A DNA stretch of 64,000 nucleotides. Source: Sphagnum compactum. Taxonomy: Eukaryota; Bryophyta; Sphagnopsida; Sphagnales. The notes below the pieces were generated by a model. The model was not told the DNA's origin. It did not search any database and was given only the letters and a program-made list of their open reading frames with translations. The stretch spans positions 2,914,001 to 2,978,000 of the forward strand of contig OZ234497.1 in assembly GCA_965153455.1 (NCBI GenBank), in the 5' to 3' direction. Of the stretch, positions 10,883-22,780 are shown piece by piece. How positions within the stretch are numbered: position 1 is the stretch's first letter; each line of letters begins with the position of its first letter. Position numbers and translations under genes: made by a program.

Positions 10883-13800
10883 TTTCACTTTTATGAGTGA
10901 AGTTGGAAAAAAGTAAGTACTGTAGTACCTTGGCCATTTCAACAGATGTACATTAAATAATTAGTTAATTTTGAAAAAATCATTTCAACAAATGGAATAT
11001 TCCTAAATATCCACTATTATCCTTCACAACATTTTTTGATTTGGAAGAAATAATTTGTGAAATTTTCAACATTTCTGAAAATAATATAATTCGTGTCGAA
11101 TTGGCCAAGGTACTAGGGTGACTGAAAGGGGGATGTGAGAAATAGTTTTTCAGGGTCACATACTGAGCACTGTTGCAGATGCTCTTAACATTCTAGATTT
11201 TGTAGATAGTTGTGATGTTTAATATATTGTATTTCATATAGCCTTAAAATTATATTATGGTTGCAAAGGTTTTTCCTCCACATTCATTCAAATAGTTATA
11301 GATGCAAAGTGTAATTTTTGGGATTGTGATTATAGATGTGCACCTAGCATTCATGATTGGGCTATGTTTGAATAGATTTAGGAAACTGTGTGATTGGTGG
11401 ACAAACTTTTATCTTCCAAGTTGATAGGAAATGTCACCTAACCAATGTGGTCACTCTTTTTGAAAGGTGAAAAAGATGAATTATTAAGATACAAAGCACA
11501 TTGAAATTTTATTCAATTAAGTATATGAATCTATCTTAAACCCTTATTGAGTAAGATTTAATAGTGAAGATGATATGAAAAAAATTAGACTTATGGTGTG
11601 ATATTGAATTTTGAATAGTTTTTGTCATTGAAAATTCAATTAAAGTACAAAAATGGTTTTGGAAGGAAAATTTAGTTGGATAACCAGTTCACACTTGGGC
11701 CAATGGCACAAATTACATTACTGTCAATGCAAAGAACTTGGAATATTAAAAGGTAGGTTTAGTAATTTATTAAGGTCTATAGATATTTCGCTGTTTAGGA
11801 TATATGAAGGAGATTAGGATAAGCGAGGAAATTTAAAAGGATAAGACAAACTCATGTGTAGTGGGGAACCACTTTTGGTTCCTTATTATTTCTTGGGCTC
11901 ATTCCTTCATTATTTCATTCCTTTTCAATTTATCATTTAATGTGTGATTCTAAGAAGATTGGTGCATGAAGTGAGAGAAGAAGATTGTACTCGTGTGAAG
12001 AAAAAATATAATGAATTTTAATTGAAAGTCAAGTGACATTTTTTTTTTTGTACTTTGCTTTGAATTCTTTGTTACAAAATGAAATATTTAATATTAATTT
12101 GATATAGATTAAGTAACTTTTAGTTTAGTCAAGTTTTCTTTTCATCTTTCATTTCCAGAAATGTTTGTTAGAAATTAATGACTAGATGGTAGCTACAACA
12201 AAATAGTTGCAATAAAAAGGTAGCTAAAGGAAAGCAACAACTACAAAAGATGAAGGCAACAAGTTGGTGATTTGTTTTCTACGACAAAAGTATTGTCCAA
12301 AGACTAGAAGGTAACTACCTTCCAACCTTCCATTTCCAGGTCTAATTTTGTCAAGGAAATGTATTTTCAAAAATGTTATTTCATCTTTTTTATTTTGTTT
12401 TTACCCAACATCACTTTCCTCATCATGGCAATTAGGATGTTGGTTCCACGATCTTACATTCTTAGTCTCCAAATTTTGGGATCTCGTAATTTCCTCAAAA
12501 TAGATCTAATTAAAAATGATTTCCAATTCCCCTATAACATCATTTGAACCTCAAAATGATGTATGAGTGATCAATAGTTGATTTTTTCTCGACCATTGTA
12601 ATTTTAAATGACCTTATTTTTTAGTAAATTTATTTTTGGCAATCTTAAGGCATCACATTATAAGTTGCATTGAAAATTTTGCTAAATTTTTAAAATTATT
12701 TGATTTAAATATAATTTGATCCCCCAAACCATGTCCCAAAAGTCCTTGGGACTTCATGGGCATCATGAAATTTCTTCTTATACATTTTAGGAATGTTCTT
12801 GAACCATGCCATGTCTTGGCCTCATTTTCAACATGTTTCTTTATCTATTCGAATCTTGTAAATCCAAAGTTAAGGTTGTGACACTACATGTTGAAAGTAA
12901 TAGATATAAACATTAGTAGAAGCAAATACAACATCGAGTAACACAATTTATGAACTAATATTTTTTAAATGGTTGAAACAAAATTAAACATACAAAAGGT
13001 TGCAAAATTTAAGGATAATGGAAGATGAAAAAATTGACATGGAAAACAAAAACTATCAAGGTGGAGATGAATATGTGTTGATAATCATTGAAAAATCATA
13101 AAAGAAAGAAAAACAAGAAAAAAACCAAGAAGATGTTGACAAAAACTATTATAATTCATCAACATGTAACAAATAATTTTTTGAAATTAATTTGAAAAGA
13201 AATTGTGATGTATTTTTCTCAAAGACATATGGTTTTGGGTAAAAACGTAGTAAAAGGAGCCATGGTGACCAAGGTCGGAATCCTTACCAAGGATTGCATT
13301 TTACATGTGTCTTACATGTATTGGTCTATTAAATATCAAAATTGTATTTAAATGTAATTTTTGGGACTAGATATTAATGTTGAAACCAAACATGACTCAT
13401 ATTATAATAAAAACTATATATTTAACATGAAGACCTAGATTAGAGGCAAATGTATAATTTTGTTTTTAACCATGGTAACAATTTTTGAACTTTTTTGACC
13501 ATTAAAGATGTTCAAAATCAAAATCAACAACATCTATTAAAAAGATTCAATACATGTGCATTTAAAAATATAAACACATGTGGCCCTTCTTATGAAGTAT
13601 ATTAGAGCCCATAATAAATTTGAGAACATTTTATGAAGGTTTGAGTAACAAAAAACACATTCAAATTTTAAAGTCCTTAAAAGGACCTTGTCAACAAGTG
13701 CTTTGTGTATGACAAATGACTCTAATAATATAGTGAAATGATTCCAAATTCATAAGAGTCCAATTTCATGAACACCAAAACACAATTACAAATTAATGAT

Positions 13801-15590
13801 GATTTTTCAAAATAATGTAAATGTAGTTTTAAGCACTGTCAACATCCTCCTTGACTCCTTTTATTGTGAATGTACCCTTTTGAGTTAAATTTTGATGAAT
13901 GACTCAAAATTCAAATGTTATGATATCTATAGCTTAAAAATGGGAATCCATATTTTTAAAATTAATATTAATTTATGCAAATTGTTGTAACTTCGATGTA
14001 TTATTTTCAAGCATGGTTGAAAAATGTTCATGTCTATAGAATTTTTTTATTTTAATTTGAATTTTTAACTTCATCTATCCATTGGATTGTCTATCACCCT
14101 TTAAACAATCAAGTATTTTATTTGTAATTTTAAACTATTTACAACTTCATCATTTCCATTTGTAAAAGCAATCACATGTTTCATCACATTTTCATTTTGA
14201 TACCAGCAATTATAAAGTGCATCATAGAAGGGACATTCATGATGATCATTGTTTGAAGTGCCATTTGTAATTTTGATTTTTAAATGACTTGTAAATTGCA
14301 TTTTAGTTTTGCTTGCAAATAATTTGAATCCTTAGGAAACAAGGGATTGAAATCAACATTTGAGTACATAGTTACAATTATGTATCCATCTTTGATGAAC
14401 AAAATAATTGCATATGTTTTGTTAATAATTGCAAATCAATGTTACATGTCGATTGAACTTCAACATACAATAACATATATCCCATAAACACATGAAATAA
14501 CATATGTCAAAATAGGCCAGACAATGGAAAAAATCTTAAATGGTAACATGGATTAATGAACAACATCAACTTTGTATGGTGCAACAATTGAAGTGTGTGG
14601 TTTAGAAAGTGTTTTTGATTCATGGATATTTTGACCACCTTATAAATTTATGGCAATTACTCAATTATCTTCTTTCTCCATTCAAAAAATCATGAATACA
14701 ATTTGATTATATGCACACAATTTGGACCTTATAAATGGGTTTTAATGGGTTAAGGTGTTCCAATGCCCACAGAAGGTTATTATGTTAAATGGTCCTAGTA
14801 ATTAGGTTGTGACATAGAATTAGGAGATAAATTGTATGTAGCTATTTTTTTGGACTATGACCTTTGGATTAATGACTATTAATTTTTCTCTTTGAGTCTT
14901 CATGAAGATAAACATAGGGTGAAATCACACTAGGGTGTACCAAAAACAACCATTGCAAAGTCTGTTTTGGGAGTTTTTCTAGTGTATTTTAAAACACAAA
15001 AAATTGAACAAAAACACATAAACCTTGAAATGATGTTAAAGTTGACATTTTTCCATGTCCAAGTTAATGGTGCCCTACTTTCAAGCTTTTTGAACACCTC
15101 TATTTAGTTATGGTCACGAAAAACATCATTTTGGATATGTGATGGGCTTTTGTTTTTTTTTTAAAAAAATTATTACACACAATAAGGAATTATAAAATCC
15201 ATCACATACTTCAAATTTTCCAAACTTTTTACTCCTAAGTGCCATAACCCTTGAGACTATATCATGTCCCAAAATTGTGGAAAATTCTTCTATATCATTA
15301 TGAGTAATGAATCCATAACATTTTTTTTTGTGGACCATGACCCCGAAATTGCCTAGATTGTAAAGTCCATATTTCATTGAAAATTAATGTTTTTGGTATA
15401 ATTATTTGAAGATAAACATGACAAAGAAGTTAATTTCATTTACTTTGTTGGAATTTCCAACTTGCATATGGGTTTTATATAATAATATGTGTCTAACCTT
15501 GAAACTTCTACTTTTAATTTTGTGACATCTAAAAAACTCCATTATGGTATTTTTTTTCTTTATACAAACCTTTTCTAAATAGACGACAAA
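10883..15590. other. AT-rich stretch without recognisable genes
   Basis: Read on both strands. Only short chance ORFs were found (for example minus-strand frames at 14,101-14,301 and 15,126-15,377), with no motif. No terminal repeats could be matched. It may be old, decayed transposon sequence. Confidence 0.5.
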
Positions 15591-15599
15591 TGATCAAAT

Positions 15600-15770
15600 G
15601 GAATCTGTCCCCAGCAAATGCGCTTCTAAAAAATATTAAGAATTTTTAAAAAAAGAAAAAAAAAAGTGCTTCGTTTTTCATTTGTTTCCCATGATAGTGG
15701 GCAGGTAGCCTAGCATGAGAAAAAAGGTAAAGACTAAAATTCGGCCAAGGAATTCGGCAGGGGAACTCTG
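15600..15770 (+). repeat. Dispersed repeat, second copy at 47,370-47,510
   Basis: It shares 'cccatgatagtgg', then 'aggtagcct', 'catgaga', 'aaaggtaaa' and 'aaaatt.ggcca' in the same order as 47,370-47,510, preceded in both by 'caaatg.gc.t.taaaa'. Copy sequences have diverged considerably. Confidence 0.6.
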
Positions 15771-18700
15771 GGAGGAGTGATAGAAGTCCTTATAATAGTG
15801 AACCTCAAGTTTTACAAAGAGGAGGCACTCCTCTTTTTTTTTGCCTTGGACCTTGGGCTCCGCCCTCGATTCATGGGACAGAAGGCACTTATAGCAGTGC
15901 CTCCCTTATATGTAAAAACCTGGCTGCTTTTATTTTAGTGTAGTTGTAAGGCACCTTACAAGGTGTAAAATGTGCTTTGACGAGGATGGGCATTTTGACA
16001 AATGAAATGCCTGCTCTACGAGCATTTGGTTTTTTGAAATGCTCATCATTGATTTTTCCTAGCTATTATCTGATGGGTTGGGTACCAGGTATTGCAAGAA
16101 ACTTTTTCTATGAAAAAAAAAGTGTGACAAGTTTTATGCCATTTGAAGCCCTTCAAGGTGAGCTTTCCAGGGGTCTGGCCCGCAGTCAGGTTCGTCTCAC
16201 AGGGCCCTTATTCCCGTAATGTCCGCCCCCCAAAGGCTTTAGCCTACACTAGTTACAGCTAGAAGAAAACATGGAATGGAAAGTGGCTGTGGAAGTAGAC
16301 TCTAGAGTTGCAGTGGACCACTGGAAAAGTGCCCTCAAGAAAGGAAGGCCAATCTGTCCTTACCCTACTGTCCGACCCTACTAGGCAAAGAACATGATTA
16401 CAAAGTTGGGATTGGAATGCAGCAGATGTGGATGGATGGTATTTGTACAGTACTTGGATCACTCTTGATCAAGGGTGATGAGCATTGCAGGAGTTGACAG
16501 TTTGGGAAGCAATGAAGGTTTGACTTGACAATTTGGGAAGCCAGCCACAGTGTTAGGGAAGAATTTGCTGTGCAGAGATTGAGGGTTGGGTGAGAGTAGA
16601 GGTAGAGGTCATGCAGATTCATGGGTAAGATATGGCTTGCTGCTTAATTCGGGTGGCTTGGACTCAGTCCTTTCTGCTGTTGAACCCGTCACAGGTTTCT
16701 ACTACAGGTACTTCTTTACACCTCCATACCCCTTGAACTACAATTTTTCCTTGAATCTTCTGGTGAACAATGCCAACATGACTCTAAATCTATGAAGGGT
16801 CCATGATGTTCTGTTGTAATAGTTCTTTTGTTTCATCTTTTGTGGCAAATTTGATGTAGGTTATGACTTTTGACTGCATCTTGCATCCCTTGTCTTACTT
16901 CTACACGAGGTGATTGTTTGTGATGGCTCAAGAAGCCAGAGTGATGGTAGCCAAGGAAGAAATTGGTGTGACGATTGGGGCAATAGCAGGAATATCACCA
17001 GTGTTGGTGCATTCTTAATAGAAGGATTGGCACAAGCATTTGTGTGATGCATCACTTGAAACTGATGCAAAACACAAGAGGGCAATTTAATTCGGCAAAA
17101 TGCCTACAGAGCTTGCCAAGGTATGGCTATGTCTGAAGCCCCTGAGTTTGCAGCAGAAAGGTAAGGACCAGAAAATGCACTTCAAAAGCTAGGTAAACTG
17201 GTCTGCATCTCCAGTTTAGGGATTGGTGTGGTGGACAATACTTTGTTAGATTTAAAGCTCCATAATGGGAGACATTTTGTCATATGCACTTTGTCTTTGA
17301 TGAGATTTAAGCTCATTGAGATTCAAGACATGACTGTGGTGCAGTGACGCACTGGGCACCAAAGCTGTGTGGCATGTACCCCACACACAATGACCCATGA
17401 ATTACAATTGTGGTACATTGGCCAAGAAACTCTTGACCTTGAAGCTGCCTAACAAAACAGGGTCCAAAGGGGAGTTTGACATAGATTTGGGGTGCATGTT
17501 CCAGGCAGCTATGCTGGAAGATATGGTGAAGCAAATGGGCTACAAGTCCTCTCGTTTGGCAGTCATATTCTTAAGTAGTAGTTGGAGCAGTTAGGGTTAA
17601 TACAGATGTGATTGCTAAGCATTTCCTGCAGGAAGAAGAGGGAGGTACTTACAACCATGTAGCTTCTTTTCCATTTCTGCAACTCTATTTGCTAGGGAAG
17701 CATCTGATCATGACTACTATGACATCAACCATGCTGAACACTTGAGTTTCTGTAATGAAACTGCAACACCTGCTACACCATTACAGTTTGTTGAATTATA
17801 ATGAACACAGGCAGATTTTTTAATTGTAGTTGGATGGTACAGAATCTTTCCTCTGTGAAGGGTTCAAAAAACTTAATGGCCATTTCATTTTTCAAAGCAC
17901 TTGCTTTTGGATTTTCCCCTCCGGGTATCCTCCAGGTATCACAGGAAAAGTTGAAAAATGAGAATGAGCCCGGTGCTTTGACCTCAGTAAGGCCTCAAGC
18001 CTGTGGCCTCAGCCTTTACCCTACACAAATGAATGCCAGGATTGCAAATTGCAGAACAGGTACTGACTGGTTAGGACTCTACTGGATCGGTAGAGAAGAC
18101 TTAACTATGTTTACCTGGTGTGATCCGTCTAGTGGAATACAGGCCCACAGCCTACTGAACAAAGTTTTGCAAGAATCAGTTGGGCTTTCAGTAGACATGC
18201 AAAAAATTCTCTTATTCTCTTCTATACAATTTGATATGGGATTTTATAGAATTTGGTCCACACTGACATTTATGCGTTAATTGACAAGTGCAAAAGGAAT
18301 TTCTTTAATACCCCAAAAACCTGCTACTAAAATCTGAATCAAACTCTCTTTTTCTCCCTTAACCCTAAGATCTTATGAGTAACAGGCACTTAGAGTGCAC
18401 ATGTGAGGGCTTGGAACCCACAACGGGTTGCAAACTGGTCATGAGGCAAGACAACAACTATGGCTACTGCAGATCAACAAGAATCAAGCCTGGCAAGCTG
18501 GAAAAGATCAAACTGTATTCAAGTTGAAGGATCTGGAGCTCGAGGTTTACTTCTTGCACATGGACTGCAATCTTGCACAGTACAAGGAGAGCTGGAGAGG
18601 AGGACAGAGGAGAACACTCACAGTAAAGATTAGGGCTGGACTGCAAGAGAATTAGGGTGCCAGTGTTAGTCGGTTGTCAGAAATGGCACCAGATGACCGG

Positions 18701-19257
18701 CGGTTATCATGACAGTTGTATAGGACATATAACCATGGAAGTTCTCATAAAATCCAAAATAACCGGATTCTGCCAGACACCCCACCGTCCTTAAACACAT
18801 CTACGAAGCGTTCCTTATACATAACCGCAGTTCTCAGAAAACCAAGAACCGATTCTCATATATTACCGCAGTTCTCACAAAAATCTAGGAACCTGTCAAA
18901 ATTCTGATACTTTCCCTGTTTTTCCCTGAAAACCGCAGGTCCTTTTTAGGGTTTTAAAAGAAGAAACCAGAGGTTTCTCGATTCCAATTTTTTTTAAAAA
19001 CCCAAACTTGAGATTCTTCGATTCTTAAAATTCTCAAAAATTCTGGAACCAGAGGCTCTTTGATTTCTAAATTTCATACAACCAGAAACCGAAGATAATT
19101 TGGAAAAATCGAATAACTGACCAAACCTGGTTCTCATGTGTTTACCCAGCAGAATAATTAGGATTTCCACCCACAGTTTTAGGGGCCCCAAAACCGGTTA
19201 TCAGAAGATACAGGGATTTGTGAAAAGCCCTAGGGGTCTCTAATAAATTTCTCAGGA

Positions 19258-19773
19258 CTAGTGGGCTCCTGTGCCTGCAAGGCACGACACGGGAAAAAAC
19301 TGGGAATCCCCATACTCACCTGCATAATCATCCATCCAGAACTCCTAATTGGACGGAACTTACGAATACATAAATATTTCATCCACATAATCAATCCATC
19401 GAAAACTACAAAATCTTTAATATTTCATCCACAAATCATTCCTCCTAATTGGACGGAACTACAAATACATGATATCTCATCCTCATAACCACCCATCCAG
19501 AACTCTGAGCTCATTGCACGGAACTAAAAACGTATAATATTTCATCCACATAATCACAGAACTGCCGGGTTTTCGTGCACAGAACTGCCGGGTTTCACGA
19601 AAACCCGGAAAAGAGGAGCCAGGCAGGTTTCAGGACCTCGACCAGACGGACGGACAGGCGGGTCCCGATCTGGGTTTCAGGACCTCGACGGACGGACAGT
19701 TGGGATCTGGGTTTCAAGACCTCCACTGTCAGGACGTCGACGCACGCACGGACAAGGCACTTTATATATAAGA
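19258..19773 (-). mobile_element. Non-autonomous Helitron, copy 1 (inverted)
   Basis: On the minus strand the element starts TCTTATATATAAAGTGCC and ends with a GTGCCT/AGGCAC-type hairpin a few bases before CTAG. It sits exactly between an A (5' side) and a T (3' side), the Helitron target AT with no duplication. Its 516 bp carry internal tandem repeats of about 60 bp containing 'aattggacggaact' and 'aatatttcatccacataatc', and no coding capacity. It lies inside copy A of the repeated unit and is absent from copy B. A near-identical relative lies at 22,320-22,780 in the opposite orientation. Confidence 0.85.
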
Positions 19774-20114
19774 TTTGTTTGGGATAACAGTTTGGGAAAC
19801 AGATCTGTAGACCTGGCAGCAGCTTTATTGAAGATGAGAGCGGATGCCGCAAATAGACATCAGATCAGCTTGGTAGATTCTTCAGCGTTCCTGACGTGGG
19901 AACCGAATTCGGAATGGAATTGTGAAGCTACTCCTGCGCTAGATCACTGATCACATGCATGCTAGTTAGTTAGAGACCAACTAATAAAACGAATTCCTCG
20001 ACACTTAATCTGCAAGCTCAACTCATATATTTTCACAACAATATGCTGGCTTCGACTAAGCTCACAGGCCGCCAGACTCGGAACTATACAATAGACTTTT
20101 AAGTTTGCCCTCAG

Positions 20115-20822
20115 TTATTCCACTTTTACATTCTCCTCGTCTTGGAATGCATTCCCGCCTTCTGTAGTTCCTGCAAATTAAGAGGGTCCAGTAGTAGTAC
20201 CATTAGAAAAAAAATTATGTGACAATAACAATCATGGTTACGTTGGGTTCTCGCATGACAGCAGGCATAGGGGTTACCCACAAGAATCTCTGGTCACATG
20301 GTTGGTTCATCTCGAATCGGGGGGAATTGATTCTACACGCTGTGATCTGTGCAGGACACCCATGACGCGGCCATCGTGCATGCGACATAGTTTGTACAAG
20401 TTCAATGTCTGGAAGTTGACAATTTCTCAAAACTAGTCGATCACACATACTTAGTATCTCAAGTGTTTAGTCTAGTACTTACCCATGATTTCTCCAATCC
20501 TTGATGATACACGTGATGATGCATTGGCTTCGACTACGACTGCCTGCAACTGAGCATCACGGGGAGGGATGACAATTGTTTCCCGCCCCCGTGGAACAAA
20601 CTCTCGAGTAAGCTTGACAAGATATCGGACGAGTTTTACCGATTCTCTTGCCAGTCGCACTAAGAGCACGAGACTGAGGAAAACCAGGATGAGAACTTCC
20701 GCATGTGGATCATCAACATCGAACTGCGGGCTTGGAATCAGCAGCTGGAGCTCATGGCTGGAGCTGGTCACCGGTGCCATGAGTCGAGGAGGACGCGATC
20801 CCGACCTGGGTGGAGACTTCAT
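20115..20822 (-). CDS. Small single-pass membrane protein, two exons, unrecognised family
   Basis: Exon 1 is 20,822-20,483 and exon 2 is 20,170-20,115, joined in phase through a canonical donor (ATGG/GTAAGT) and acceptor (TTTGCAG/GAAC), giving 131 aa. After a basic, proline-rich start comes ELQLLIPSPQFDVDDPHAEV, then a hydrophobic segment (about residues 42-56, VLILVFLSLVLLV) and a basic stretch (RLARESVKLVRYLVKLTREF). The C-terminus is short and acidic. The copy at 29,806-29,087 keeps the same exon lengths and the same stop, which argues that the frame was once under selection. An alternative start is Met15 at 20,780. I know no family for it. It lies antisense at the 3' side of the decayed plus-strand gene. 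Confidence 0.55.
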
Positions 20823-21080
20823 AATCAATTTGTGAGCAGCAGCAGATGATCGACAGTAGTGCTGCAGCTCCTCCCCTCCTCCTGCAGCTTGTCCTGCAAC
20901 AGCAAACAAAGCTCACTGGTATAGACGTCGTTGTAACCACAAAAGAAGCCTTGCAGATGAAGAAGAAGAAGTTGTTCAGGAGGGACAGTAGCGATGAAAT
21001 CATGTGCAGGAGAGGAAGCTAGTGAACCAAGAATCAAACTTCAAAGGAGTGATATATGTTACAGGGAGTTGGAGCAGGAA

Positions 21081-21358
21081 GGACGCACAAGCACGTATGC
21101 TTGCTTGCATCTGGATTTACACCCATCCAGTGTAATCACACTGGATTTACACCCATCCAGTGTAATCACACTGGATGGGTTTGGGTAACCCATCCAGTGA
21201 TTCCCCGTGTGCTTTTAGGAAGCACACCGGGACTGTCAATGCTCATTTGTACACCCTATTCTCCCAGACTTCCCTAGGGTCTAGGGTGTACAAATAGGTC
21301 TTCTCCTCCAATCCAAGAACTTGCAAAGATGCAAGCAAGCATACGTGCTTGTGCGTCC
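21081..21358. mobile_element. Foldback/MITE-like element with 32-bp perfect terminal inverted repeats
   Basis: The left arm 21,081-21,112 and right arm 21,327-21,358 are perfect reverse complements (32 bp, starting GGACGCACAAGCACGTATGC). Inside are further palindromes: repeated 'acccatccagtg' with its complement 'cactggatgggt' (about 21,120-21,200), 'gtgtgctt..aagcacac' near 21,208-21,228, and a 14-bp perfect pair at 21,245-21,258 and 21,282-21,295 (ATTTGTACACCCTA). There is no ORF. The element lies just upstream (5') of the small minus-strand gene of copy A, and copy B lacks it. No target-site duplication could be fixed. Confidence 0.75.
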
Positions 21359-21359
21359 C

Positions 21360-22319
21360 CTTGCAAGCTGCTGGCTTCCTTGAAGATAAATTTTCACTTT
21401 ATTCCCGCTCCAACCGGTTACAACATAATATATGGTATGAAAAAAGCTGCAAGCACCTGTCATGACTCCTATAAATGATATGTAAATTTGTAGAGGCTTG
21501 AGGCTTGAGCCCTAAGGGTGGGGGCAATCTCAAAATAAGCTACAGCCCTGCCCAGCTCAGCACATCTTGGGGATATCCCCCACGTGTTAGCAGCCTCACT
21601 CAACTTGAAGCAGGGTTTCTTTAAGGATTTTGTCATGCAGTCAAAGTGGCGATCATCCAGAAAATAGTTTAGCCAAATTTGGCTACATGTTAGATATGAA
21701 AGTAGAAAAAAAAAAGAACCTATGTTGTCTATGTTGTCTTGTGGCTACCTACTAGAAGTTATCATAAAATTCTGATGATTTGAATTTTATAGCTTCTTCG
21801 AAATCTGGTGAATTCTGGTCATTTTTTTCCATTAAAATTTCTTTGCATAGGTCGAAATTTGGCGAAAACTTGCCAGTAAAAGAAATGCTGACTCAAAGCA
21901 TGAGGCAAAACCTTACAGTAAGCCAAAACAAATCCAGACCCCCAGGGCGAAGGGGTGTGAGGGACATTATGCCTAGAATTTGTGGAACAGGAAGGTCCGA
22001 TTTATGCCTACCTTAAACCTCGTGTTTTCTAGGAGGTACATTTCAGGGGGTATACGTGGGGCCAGTATGTTTTTTATATTTTTATATTTTAATTTTTACA
22101 AATTTGAAAAAAATTCCAATTGTGTAGGGTAGCAACAGAGGCCAGCATCCTCAGACAGATTTAGACATAATTAGATGATGTGACTACCAAGACAATTTAT
22201 TTTTTCCTTGCAATGAGCTGATTTGATTCGCCCATCACTAAAAAAATGAAACTATGGAGGCTTTCCAAGATAGAAGATTCTATTTTGAAGTAAAGAGTTC
22301 CTGCCCTTTGGCACACCTA
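21360..22319. other. Intergenic stretch, nothing recognised
   Basis: No family-like ORF or paired repeat was found between the foldback element and Helitron copy 2. Confidence 0.4.
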
Positions 22320-22780
22320 TCTTATATATAAAGTGCCTTGTCCGTGCGTGCGTGCGTCCGTCCAGGTCCTGACAGTGGAGGTCTTGGAACCCAGATCCCA
22401 ACTGTCCGTCCGTCGAGGTCCTGAAACCCAGATCGGGACCCGCCTGTCCGTCCGTCTGGTCGAGGTCCTGAAACCTGCCTGGCTCCTCTTTTCCGGGTTT
22501 TCGTGAAACCCGGTAGTTCTGTGATTATGTGCATGAAATATTATACGTTTTTAGTTCCGTGCAATGAGCTCAGAGTTCTGGATGGGTGGTTATGAGGATG
22601 AGATATCATGTATTTGTAGTTCCGTCCAATTAGGAGGAATGATTTGTGGATGAAATATTTATGTATTCGTAAGTTCCGTCCAATTAGGAGTTCTGGATGG
22701 ATGATTATGCAGGTGAGTATGGGGACTCCCAGTTTTTTCCCAGTGCCGTGTTGTGCCTTGCAGGCACAGGAGCCCACTAG
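22320..22780 (+). mobile_element. Non-autonomous Helitron, copy 2
   Basis: Starts TCTTATATATAAAGTGCC at 22,320. It ends with the hairpin GTGCCT (22,753-22,758), loop TGC, AGGCAC (22,762-22,767), nine bases and CTAG (22,777-22,780). The flanking bases are A at 22,319 and T at 22,781, the AT insertion site of Helitrons. It is 461 bp with no protein. Internal repeats contain 'agttccgtccaattaggag', matching copy 1 on the other strand. Copy 1 has an extra internal repeat block, which explains the length difference. Confidence 0.88.

Larger units (their letters stand above)
16280..21060 (+). repeat. Repeated unit, copy A (decayed host-like gene plus antisense small gene)
   Basis: About 4.8 kb that is collinear with copy B (24,735-29,985) and, for its first 0.9 kb or so, with fragment C (52,795-54,020). 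Shared blocks include 'gttgcagtggaccactgg', 'gggattggaatg', 'gtgaacaatgccaacatgac' and 'ggcaatagcaggaatatcac'. Several blocks look like former plus-strand exons with splice sites (AVDHWKSALKKGR at about 16,310-16,350; AKKLLTLKLP near 17,420; NNYGYCRSTRIKPGKL near 18,455), but stops and indels interrupt them. I do not recognise the protein. The unit's right part holds the small gene at 20,115-20,822 on the minus strand. A Helitron at 19,258-19,773 interrupts copy A only. Confidence 0.75.

Noticed and set aside
14929-14990. CACTAG ... CTAGTG ends about 60 bp apart as a tiny CACTA element
   Set aside because: No subterminal motifs, no inverted repeat beyond six bases and no target duplication.
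20825-21037. Upstream coding exon for the small minus-strand gene (frames at 20,752-21,037)
   Set aside because: The implied intron would be about 23 bases, too short, and copy B does not conserve the frame. It is more likely 5' UTR.
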